Positions 35,275 through 44,967 of a DNA stretch of 60,000 nucleotides are shown in pieces. This DNA is from Gnetum montanum (lineage: Eukaryota; Streptophyta; Gnetopsida; Gnetales; Gnetaceae), in contig MNCI01005856.1 of the NCBI GenBank assembly GCA_015680685.1, positions 168,693 to 228,692 on the forward strand. The letters run 5' to 3'. Position 1 is the stretch's first letter. Every line of letters starts with the position of its first letter. The position numbers and the translations under genes were made by a program. The notes under the pieces are model-generated. The model was not told the DNA's origin and searched no databases. It worked only from the letters and a program-made list of their open reading frames with translations.

Positions 35275-35985
35275 ACACGCCCAGCGTATACGCCCAGGGT
35301 GCAGCCAGCGTAGAGAGACTTTCGGGCCCCAAAAATGAGTCAGAAAATGCCAGAACTAAGCATCTAGACCCCCCAAGACCTTCCCCAGGGTCCCCAGTAG
35401 GTCTCAGGTACTTAAAAATCAAATTTTGGGCTCCAAATAATGGTCTTTCATTCCTGTACGCCCAGCGTATATGCCCAGGGTGCAGCCAGCGTAGAGAGAC
35501 TTTCGGGCCCCAGAAATGAGTTAGAACATGCTAGAACTGAGTTCCTGGACCCCCCAGGACCCTCCCTAGGGTCCCTAATAGGTCTAAGGCACTTGAAAAT
35601 CAAATTTTAGGCTCCAAATGATGGTCTTTCATTCCTGTACGCCCAGCGTATACGCCAGGGTGCAACTAGCGTAGAGAGACTTTCAGGCCCCAAAAATGAG
35701 TCAGAACATGCCAGAACTGAGCGTTTAGACTCCCCAAGGTCCCTAGCAGGTCTCAGGCACTTGAAAATTAAATTTTGGGCTCCAAATGATGGTCTTTCAT
35801 TCCTGTACGCCCAGCATATACCCCCAGGGTGTAGCCAACGTAGAGAGATTTTCGGGCTCCAGAAACTCCTCTAAACAGGCTAGAATTGAAGGTCTAGACC
35901 ACCTAGGACCTTCCCCAGGGTCTCCAGCAGCTCTCAGGCACTCAAAAATCAATTTTTAACCTTAAAATGAAGCATTTTCATGTGT
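35275..35985 (+). repeat. 181-bp tandem repeat in copy B U3, four units
   Basis: CCAGCGTATA recurs at 35281, 35462, 35643 and as CCAGCATATA at 35811 (periods 181, 181, 168). Units share GTGCAGCCAGCGTAGAGAG and a CCAGGGTCCC block. Tandem repeats in U3 often hold promoter elements; here this is inference. Confidence 0.9.
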
Positions 35986-36110
35986 ATACGCTGGGTACAT
36001 TTTTGGCTTACGTTGGCATGCTATACGCTTACGCTGGCATCCTGTACGCTTACGCTGGCATGCTATACGCTTACGCTGGCAACCTATACGCTGGCGTGCT
36101 ATACACTATC
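35985..36110 (+). repeat. TACGCTTACGCTGGCAT short tandem array in copy B LTR
   Basis: Four to five units of about 24 bp (GCTATACGCTTACGCTGGCA), just upstream of the TATA box. Confidence 0.8.
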
Positions 36111-36181
36111 TAGTTGTAACATATCTTGCACCCGGTCAATGCACCACGTGTCTCCTAACCCGAGTCTAGCGTAATAACCGG

Positions 36182-36188
36182 TATAAAA
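36182..36188 (+). promoter_or_regulatory. TATA box of copy B LTR
   Basis: GGTATAAAAACCCC, at the place matching TATAAATA in the other LTRs. Confidence 0.7.
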
Positions 36189-36755
36189 ACCCCACTTTTC
36201 CACTTCACCTAGGACGGTTGGCAAAAATCCCAGAGCATACCAAAGACATTTACACTGTGCACCAGAGCTAAAACCCTCTTACACTGGAAAGCCCTGTATG
36301 CCATGCACAGTCTCTACGCTCTGCCTACCGTGCAAACCCGCCGAGTCATCCTTGCATCCACCGGGGCTTTTCGTCCGCCTTGTGTTCATCACAACTGCAT
36401 TAGACCGGTGCACTGTATTCTGACTCTGTAATACCATTGTTTACAGTTTACACTAATTTCTTGCATGTTTTCTATTTACGCTCATTTACGTTTATGCCCT
36501 GTTCATATCTGCTATGTCTTTTACGCTCTCGTTTACACCCATTTACGCTGTTTATGCATAACCCAGCGTATAGCACTTCGGCATATGTGCGGGTAAATCC
36601 TTGTCTGATCCGCGTCCGGACCACCCAAGGTACTCTACCTTCGTGCACTCCAGCTCGCCCTCAGGTGAAGGTAGTGTCTTCTGTACGCATCCTGTGATTC
36701 CACGATCTCTGTTTTCTTCCAGCCGATGATCGACGATTTCAGGCGATACAGAAAT

Positions 36756-36772
36756 TGGCATTAGAAGGAGGG
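36756..36772 (+). promoter_or_regulatory. Primer binding site, copy B
   Basis: TGGCATTAGAAGGAGGG, five bases after the LTR; homologous to the PBS of A, C and D. Confidence 0.75.
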
Positions 36773-37796
36773 CGGTACAGAAATTGTCTTAAACTAGTTG
36801 TGCTTCAGAGCTCTTAGCGTCTACGCTGTTGAGTACATGCCAACTTTTTCCGAAAACCTCCCAGCGTTTACGCTGTACAGTTTAAAACCGTACCTGAAAA
36901 CTTTCCAGCGTCTACGCTGATCAGCGTTTATGCTGCCCTGTTTAAAACTCACTATGTGCAAGTCTTCCAGCGTCTACGCTGTTAACCATATGCTAACTTT
37001 GTTTACAAATTCTCAGCGTATATGCTGCTACAGTGTTTTTACGCTGCTACAATGCTTTTACGCTGCTACAGCATCTGGGCGTATATGCTACTACAGTGTC
37101 TTAGCGTATGCTACAGTGTCCCAGTGTAAGCTACAGTGTCCTAGCGTATGCTACAGTGTCCCAGCGTATGCTACAGTGTCTCAGCGTATGCTAGAGTGTC
37201 CCAACATAAGCTACAGTGTCTCAGCGTATGCTACAGTGTCCCAACGTAAGCTACAGTGTCCTAGCGTCTCAGCGCATGCTACAGTGTCCCAGCGTATGCT
37301 ATAGTGTCCCAGCGTCTCAGCGTATGCTACAATGTCTCAGCGTATGCTATAGTGTCTCAGCGTATGCTACAGTGTCTCAGCATATGCTACAGTGTCCCAG
37401 TGTATGCTACAGTGTCTTAGCGTATGCTACAGTACTGCTACAGTACCGCTATAGTGTTTTTTCAACAAAAACACACAAAACGAGTCTGTTTCAAAGCTGA
37501 ATTCGTTGCGATTCGCACCTACTTCAAACCGGTCTAAGTACTAACGGCCACCAACATGGATCACCTTGTCTAAGGCATACAATACACACAACATAACGAT
37601 TTTGAGATGACTTCCTCTTACCCGAGATCGCCATCCGCGTACGACTATGGTTCATAATTTCATACTTAGCCAAATTTTCTCCCATTTACGTCGTACACGG
37701 TGGACACTTTGAAAAATCTTCAGTGTTCACACGCCAGACACTTTGCACACTTAGCACTTGTTAACCAACTCCTACGCTACCCCGTCACACATCACC
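36773..37796 (+). other. Copy B leader with CAGCGTNTACGCTG palindromes
   Basis: About 1 kb before gag. The first part (36815-37085) holds repeated near-perfect palindromes such as CAGCGTCTACGCTG and CAGCGTTTACGCTG. The minisatellite follows. No coding sequence. Confidence 0.7.
37085..37445 (+). repeat. 20-bp minisatellite in copy B leader, about 18 units
   Basis: Units of the type CTACAGTGTCTTAGCGTATG, most 19-20 bp, with some shortened. Open frames over it (ATVSQRMLQCPSVCYSV) are repeat artefacts. Confidence 0.9.
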
Positions 37797-40700
37797 ATGG
37801 AGTCATCCCAGACCTCTAACGCATGTGCCATCATAGTCCCCACACAAGAACAATACAACTTTATCTATGTGAAGATTTAGGCCAACCTTCCTCTTGACAC
37901 CATAAAACAGGAGGCAAAACGAAAATTCGAGCGCATATACATGGGAGGTCATGAATTCGTCCCCTCTGTATATGACATCCTCCCCCTTTCTGAACCTCAG
38001 CACAAACTCATCTCCCAACTCCTTATGGCAAGGAGCCAAAACTCATAGTGACCCACTGAGGAGCCACAAAACCAACATGATGTAGATGACTTCGAGGCAC
38101 AACCTGAACCTGAGGATTCATACCACACCCTCAATCCCCATGCCTACGTGAACCCATCACTCCATCCTCGCATGGGACAGACGACCACTCACCAAGCATC
38201 AATGAGCACACAAGCACCGGTATCCCAACAGAGATTACCCACCCCCATCTCCACCCAGTACATACCACACATGCAAACGCACGGGGCCACTATCACTACA
38301 TTGGCCCCACACATCCAGGGTGTCACTTCACAGTTTGTGGCTAGGCAAGGAACCATACCCCTTGTTCAACAACCCACTCACTTCAACGTGCCACACCCCA
38401 CAACCACAACTCTGAACATTGCTCCACAGCAACAAATGGCAACCCAACAACCTCCCCAACCAACTAATCTGCCTATCGCTCAAGAGTGGGTAGAAGCAAA
38501 ACAGATGATGCAAGCATTAGCCGATGAGGTAAAGCAACTCAAAGCTGACAACATTGAACAAGTTAAAGTACTGGATTTCTACCGCGACGATCCAATTAGC
38601 TCTTCAGTACCACCGTTAGTTTTACCCAAGGGAATCAAACTGCCCCAGTTAACCAAGTACAATGGGAAGGGAGATCCAAATGCTCACTTAGTCACATTTT
38701 GATTAGAAACTCTATTGCTTCAAGCTTGGCCCCACGCAATCTTGCGAGTGTTCGCTATGTCCTTAATGGGTGTAGCCTTAGACTGGTACCGAGCCTTGCC
38801 TCGTAACTCCATATCCTCTCTGGAGGATCTGTTACATCAATTCATTACCTGATTTAAGTACAACCTCAAGCTTGAAGCCACACTGGACAATCTGATACAC
38901 ATGAAACAAGCACCACTCGAGCCTGTGCAAAAGTTCATCCAACGATGGAGTGCAGCCCTTAACAAACTTCATGAGCCCATCCCTGAAAAGTATTTGCTTA
39001 CGATTTTGAAGGAAGCCATGAATGACTTCATTAAGTCAAAACTATACTACCTAAGCGCTCAAACGTTGAGCCAAGCGTTCACACATATCAAGAACATTGA
39101 ACAAGTTGCACAAACCAGCAATGACCCTGCCTATGTGGCTTACAATAACCAACACATTTCCAAACAACAAACAACAACGGAAACTATGGCCGTAAGCACA
39201 AAAACAACTAACACCAGTACCAACCTGCCTACAACAACAGGGGCTACCCCAAGGCCCAACGTTCAGCTCAAGGATCGCTCTAAGTACACACCTCTACCTG
39301 CACGACCTTCAGAACTCCTAGAGCAACTCCTTAGAACTAGGAAAATCCAATACAAACACATAGCGGAGAATGCTCGTTGTCGACATGATAGGTACTGCAA
39401 GTTACTAAGGAACCCCACCTTAGCAGCACCAAATGAGCCCCCGGTTCCACGACATTTCAAGTTAGACCAATTCTGTCACTACCACCAAATGTCCGGTCAC
39501 AATACCGACACCTGTAGCGCGTTAAATGATGATCTACAAGCAATGATAGAACGGGGCCAACTGAACATCAACACCTTGAATCAACCGAGCACATATGATG
39601 CCCCCTATTTCATAAACTCCATTGGCATAGATAGTAAGCCTAAACCTATGCGGCAACCTTTTGTGATTTGTGTGCCTCCCAGCAAGGCAACAATCCCCTC
39701 CACCTCCACGAGCAAGGGGCCTCCCATCGTCATCATGGTGCCACCTAGAGCACCGATGACACCTTTCATGGTCAAAGTACCACCACCTCACACGTCCGCT
39801 AAGACGTTAAAATGGCAAGATTCAACGCAATCCCGAGCACTGAAAACACTCTTTGTGGTCAAAGTACCACCACAGACGTCCGCTAAGATGTTAAACTGGC
39901 ACAATTCACCAACGACAACCGCAAAGAAACCTTTCATCATCAAAGTGCCACAATAGGCTAGTCAAACAACAACAACACCTCCTAAACTCCCATTTGTCAT
40001 AAAAGTACCACCACACGATGGCCCCTCACTTATCCTGAGCCCAACCGTAGGAAACATCTCAACCTCTCCTCCCTCAAGAGTCAACCTTGCCAACAACATG
40101 GATAAGCCTACCAAATGGTAGTAGAAGAGGACAAACAAACAACGAACAACACTCGCAGCTGAAATAAAGGACACACCTAGTATACAACAACCGAACACTA
40201 GGGGCCCTGCCCCTAATCCAAAACAAACCAGGCCCAAGCCCTCAACCCATATAGAGGCAACCAACACAATGGCAAACAACACAGACTTTGTAGCTACACT
40301 GGCCTAGGTGAAACAAATCCTTAAACAAAAGAACACAACCATGAGCTTGTACGATTTGGTCATGATATCATTGGCTCATCGTGAAGCCTTAGTGCAAACA
40401 TTAGCATCTATTCCTATTACAAAGGACATCCCTGCTAACATGGAATCCATCCGTGTAACGATTTCACAACACACACCACAAGAATTGGGTTCAAACACCT
40501 TAGCCTTTCGTGATGATGTAGTTAAATGTAACCCTGAACGAGGGGAAGTCACAACAACTCCATTATCGATTAGTGTACGTGTTGGGCAATGTACCATTCG
40601 CAGAGTGCACGTTGATGATGGTGTGGCAACAAACGTAGTTCTATACTCCGTCATCAACAAACTTGGCATGGCAGATGAGATCATGCCAACAGAAACCATG

Positions 40701-41258
40701 TGTTTAAAATATTTCAATGGATCATGTGTCATAGTTAAGGGCACAATCAACTTAGCCTTTGTGGTAGGAGAACAATTCCCCACCAATGCGGAATTCACTG
40801 TCATAGAAGAGATGCCCAGTTTCAACATGATTCTTGGTAGACCTTGGCTAGCACAAGAATGAGCCGTTTCCTCATCGATACATCAAGAAATCTGCTTTCC
40901 ATACGAAGGTAGACAAGTCATTATACATGGAGACAACACTCCTTTTCAAGCTGACCACAACATAGACATGTCACAGGTCTTGAAAGAGGAGCCTCTTGAA
41001 GTAACACCCACAACAACAAACACAACATCTAGAGCTAAAACACCCGAACGAGGGGTAAAAACTGAAAGGCTCCAAGAGAAAACTAGCACGCCTCTTAGAC
41101 CATGTCCGACTAAGAAACAACCACATAATCAAGACTCCCTTATGGCCAAAGACACGTCTAATCCCTGCCCACTCTTCACCTTTGTTCGTTGTCCATACAT
41201 CACCTTAGTTTGCATTGTACTAGCTTACGCGCTTGCATGTGGCCCAAAAAGGCCTTAA
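37797..41258 (+). pseudogene. Gag-protease of copy B, one frame with stops only
   Basis: A single reading frame from ATG 37797 to TAA 41256 with ten internal stops (six TAG, four TGA, no TAA) and no frameshift, the best-kept gag-pro here. In order: N-terminal region (FERIYMGGHEFVPSVYDILP), Gln/Pro-rich linker (38150-38480), gag core (LTKYNGKGDPNAHLVTF, then ALDWYRALPRNSISSLEDLL, KFIQRWSAALNKLHEPIPEK, DFIKSKLYYLSAQTLSQAF), a finger with FCHYHQMSGHNTDTC near 39470-39515, repeated PFVIKVPP modules (39650-40010), the MSLYDLVM junction (40341) and protease with VHVDDGVATNVV near 40605-40640 and FNMILGRPW near 40823-40850. Gag packages RNA and protease matures the polyprotein. Dead as it stands. 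Confidence 0.9.
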
Positions 41259-41710
41259 ACTAGAACACGTGGCCTGAAAAGGCCTTAAACTACAACCTTT
41301 TCACATTATTTTCTATTCACTTATGCATTTCAATTCATGTTTTCTGCAGTGGCTATTTAACATTTTTTTCTCTAGTTTCTTTTGTTTACAGGATCGTATG
41401 GACACACATGCATGCATTCACCCTGACGGTCCTGGCATCATGACTTAAAACTAATACCACAGAATGTCCTGGCATCATGACGGTAAACTGACACCACAGA
41501 GCTTCATCTGACATGACACTAAACTGTCACACTCATTCACCAGAGTTCTCTAAGACTATAAACTAGCTTGCCTCTTCATAGTTTGCCACGACTATAAACT
41601 AGCATCATACCGTCCACTACGATGATAAACTGGCAACGTCCAACGGGTTATGACATAAAACTAACCCAATACAGTCCGTCAAGACTATAAACTAACCATA
41701 TCATTTCTAG
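41240..41710 (+). repeat. Joined spacer arrays of copy B
   Basis: GGCCTTAAACTAG units (41240-41290; post-protease type) are followed after a T-rich stretch by about eight TATAAACTAGC units (41440-41700; post-integrase type). Elsewhere these two arrays are separated by the antisense gene and pol. Confidence 0.75.
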
Positions 41711-41732
41711 CACAATCATCTGCTATTGTAAT

Positions 41733-42321
41733 TCATGACATTTCTTCATCAATGCCTGCTGTAATGTAAGTCATGGCTTGTTGGTAGTTTTCTCCAGCAT
41801 TCTTGAGCCTGAAAGGCATCATGGTATAGTAGAAGGTTCCCCATGGGGTCATGAAGGTTGTTGATAGCCAGTGCTTTGGGTTAATGCATATTTGGTTGTA
41901 TCCGGAAAAACCATCCATGAAGGATAGTAGAGCATGGCCAGCCGTGGTGTCGATGAGCTGATCGATACTTGGGAGTGAGAAGTTGTCTTTGATCATTGCC
42001 TTGTTCAAGTCTCGGAAGTCTATATAGATCGTATTCCTCCTATTTTCTTCAAAACCACAATGATGTTGGATACCCACTCTAAATAGTCAACCCCATGGAT
42101 GAAACCTACTTGGTATAGCTTGGTGATTTCATCCCTCATGGCTAGTGCAATTTTTGGCTTAACTTTGCGAGCCTTCTACTTAACTACCTTCATGTGTGGG
42201 TCTAGAATGATGTTGTGCTGAATCAACCATAGATCCAGACCCGACATGTCACTATATGACCATGCAAAGACATCGATGTTATCTTGTAGAATCTTGGCTA
42301 CATTTTTATGTGTTTGTGTGT
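41733..42321 (-). pseudogene. Copy C reverse transcriptase, N-terminal half
   Basis: Minus-strand frame from the putative splice acceptor at 42321: VAKILQDNIDVFAWSYSDMS, VGFIHGVDYLEWVSNI, then IDFRDLNKAMIKDNFSLPSI, LSFMDGFSGYNQI, TFYYTMMPFRLKNAG and YQQAMTYI. These are the RT blocks up to motif B of Tat-lineage elements. The catalytic Asp of SFMDGFSGYNQ is kept; the second catalytic block (YVDD) is absent because the sequence ends at copy B. Before the domain, TTTCACTCCTAG (ending at 42322) is a good 3' splice acceptor, so RT was probably expressed from a spliced transcript, as known for Ogre elements. Confidence 0.85.
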
Positions 42322-42819
42322 CTAGGAGTGAAAGGTGTAAATATACAAGCAGGAAAATGGCTCCTAAGACTCATTTGGTGCTTGCAATGGTTGAGGAGGC
42401 AAAGAAGACCCTAGAGCATGTGCCACTAGCATGCGTTGCGATGCAGAAGAGCACACCATTGACCCAGTAAGTTATTATGTCTCCTTTGCTTCTTTTCTTT
42501 GTGCTTTTTGTTGTTCTCTGCTCTTGTTTTGCATCCATTCTTGGCTACTTGTGTTTTCTATGGTCACATCATTTTAGCCTTTACATCACCACTATCACTG
42601 TTTTGATCATGGAAGATGCATAAATGTTATGTCGTGGTTGTGTGCAAGGCCGTTGGAACTACCACCATCGTGGTTGTCATAACCGTGGGGGCTGGGGAAG
42701 TTTAAGCTGCTTGGCCCTGGCATGCCATAATGTAAAATCCTTGGGAGGGCTAGGCCATGTATGATGCAGCAACGTGACATGTGTTTTGTCAGAGCATATT
42801 GTCAATTGTTTTGTTGCTA

Positions 42820-42945
42820 CACTAGGCTCATTCACATGTTCTTGCTACGCTAGGCTTTCACGTCCTTGCTACACTATGTACGGGCGGAGGGTTATGCTAC
42901 GCTATATACATGGACTGCTAGACGTTGCTACGTTGTGCATGTATT
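42820..42945 (+). repeat. GCTACGCTA motif cluster in intron 1 of the copy C antisense gene
   Basis: Several GCTACACTAGGC, GCTACGCTAGGC, GCTACGCTATAT and GCTACGTTG phrases. The same motif fills U3 of copy C (30760-31200, 52500-52940). A second small cluster lies at 44825-44880. Confidence 0.7.
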
Positions 42946-44929
42946 TCCTTTAAGTATGATGTTAACATTCATTGAACGTGTCGTGCAATTCCTTCTTGAC
43001 CACTTTAGTGTGATCATTTAGTCTTCCCTAGAGGAGGAGGACGCATTCGGTATAATAGAAGCCCTGTTGCCTGAGGCAAGTTGGGGCATTCTAAGGTTTT
43101 CTATCAACAAGGAAATCATGAATAGGCAAGGGAAGGGATCCAACAAATGCTCAATAGGGTTAAGACATTTAGCCTAGATTTGGGACATGCCCGAATATAG
43201 CGGCTACCACCACTGTAACACATTGTTCCTTGCACGCTACATGGCGACGTGTTGTGAGAACCCATAGGGGACTATCTATTGTGTTGGTGGGTGAGTTTTG
43301 CAACCTTGTTCTGCTGTGTTATGAAACACTGGCCATGTTGGCCGAATGCTAATAGTATATGTTTGTCACCAGGTTCTTTATCAATGATGAAGGGGTCCAT
43401 GATCGATTAGGTCTACTAGCTACGGCCTAGTTAGGCCTACAAGAGTTCTCTTCTGCTAAGAACCTATGGGTGGGTGTGATCGATCAGTGCAGGGGAGAAT
43501 ACCATACCTACCCAAGCACATTTTATGTTCCCTACAACCAATGCAAGGAGAAGAGTTAGCTGGATGAGGGGTGGGCAAAAACCTTCAAGCTGGTCACGGT
43601 TGAAAAAGCTATGGTTGAACTCCTATTGTTCCCATTACCATACAGACCCGGTGGGTCATATAGTAAGTGTTGCATGCTCAAGTGTTTTTGCAATCCTTGT
43701 ATTTCTTGTAGCATCATGCTAAGCGTGTTTTGTGAAATTTGTTGTAGGGACGAAGAAGCCCCAGGAGGTGACGGTGGTAACCGCTGAGATGCAGGGGGCA
43801 AGCATCTACTTCAAATACGGTGAAGTAGAAGCAAGCTAGCGATGGTTAGAATAGGGGGCCTCAGACTCCTTGGTCAAGAACATCCAAAATGTGGGGCTTA
43901 TGGATCTATTCGTGGCCTTGAATTTGAGCGTTCTTGCAATTGAGATGCTTTCCCTAGTCAACTACTTCTCTAAGAGGGCAGGCTAGTTTCACATGTGCGT
44001 ACGGGGCGTGCGAGTGTTCATTGAAATCAATGACCAGCTATTTACAGACCTGTTTGGTGTTCCTATTGATGGCGTCCCCATAGAGTTGAAGCGTAAGAAG
44101 GAGTTGACCCTTCAGAAGAAGGATATCGAGGAGTGGTTGGGGCTCATCAAGGAACAAAAAGGGATCACCATGGATAAGCTTAAGGACAACCCCGTCATTG
44201 AGATTTACCCGATCTTTCATGCCCATGCATTCCCCCAACTGCTTACCTAAGGAAAGGTCCTAGGGCTTGAGCAGGCTTGGATAATGCAGGAGGTTATGAA
44301 AGAAGGAGCCCGTTACAACTGGGTCAACTTCTTATGTAAGTGCTTACAGGCCGAGATTTTGGGACTCTATAAAAAAAGAAGTCCCGCTCCAACATATACT
44401 ATGCCTTCTACATAGGCTGCCTAAAGTGCTTTGTGGAGTTTTAGGTAGTTCAAGAGGATGGAGTCTGGGCCCTGAAAAATCACAACCAGATCTCCAAGCC
44501 GTGGATTCAACAAATCCTCATGACCATGTGAGCCCAAGATTCCCCGAAAGTGGTCAGGGAGTCGTTGGCTATAAAAACCAAAGGTCAGGTGGCTCACAGC
44601 ATTCGTGGCCAGGATAGCGTGGGAGAGATGCCCCCTGCTATAGCCGGTAGCATGACGTGGGGGGAGTGTCTCATAGTTGAGACTGTGCCCAAGGAGTTGC
44701 AAAGGAAGAGACCTCCCCTAGCTAGGGAAACCCTTCACATAGAGGAAGAGGAGGGACAAAGACTGCGGATTAAGCTACAGAGAATGCAACTGCCCATTAG
44801 TAAACACTTTCGTGTAATGCTTACTTTGCTATTGTTTGCTATCCTATGCTATGCTAGGCGATGTAGCATATCGTAGCATCTACTTTGAGCTAATTTGTTT
44901 TGGACCGATGCAAACATGTTTCCTTGCTA

Positions 44930-44967
44930 GTAGAGGAAGAAGAAGAAGAAGAAGAAGAAGAAGAAGG
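44930..44967 (+). repeat. GAA triplet repeat coding poly-Glu
   Basis: About ten GAA/GAG codons in the antisense gene of copy C, just after a probable splice acceptor (GCTAGTAG). Confidence 0.85.

Larger units (their letters stand above)
35047..36750 (+). mobile_element. 5' LTR of copy B
   Basis: Begins TGAAACACCACAAAA at 35047 and ends GGCGATACA at 36750, five bases before the PBS; 1704 bp. Contains the 181-bp tandem repeats, a smaller ACGCTGGCAT-type array (35985-36110) and a TATA box at 36182. Confidence 0.8.
35047..41715 (+). mobile_element. Non-autonomous Tat-like derivative, copy B, nested in pol of copy C
   Basis: 5' LTR 35047-36750, PBS, leader with minisatellite, gag-pro 37797-41258, then a GGCCTTAAACTAG spacer joined directly to a TAAACTAGC array (41440-41700). 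The antisense gene, RT, RNase H and integrase are all missing between the two arrays, i.e. an internal deletion. No 3' LTR follows; RT of copy C resumes at once. The right border is approximate. Confidence 0.8.

Noticed and set aside
37085-37445. Considered as a CRISPR-like array
   Set aside because: Direct head-to-tail repeats with no unique spacers, in a plant retrotransposon leader.
36930-37500. Frames with repeated ATVSQRMLQCPSV or CYSVSAYATV phrases
   Set aside because: Pure translation of the 20-bp minisatellite in the copy B leader.
37797-41258. A recoded genetic code (TAG as Gln) as explanation of the many TAG stops
   Set aside because: TAG also replaces Trp codons, TGA replaces Arg, and frameshifts accompany them; decay of a pseudogene in methylated DNA explains this better. 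Readthrough at one gag-pro TAG remains a separate question.
44336-44351. GTAAGTGCTTACAG read as a tiny intron
   Set aside because: Fourteen bases is far below any plant intron; the frame reads through it in copy C.
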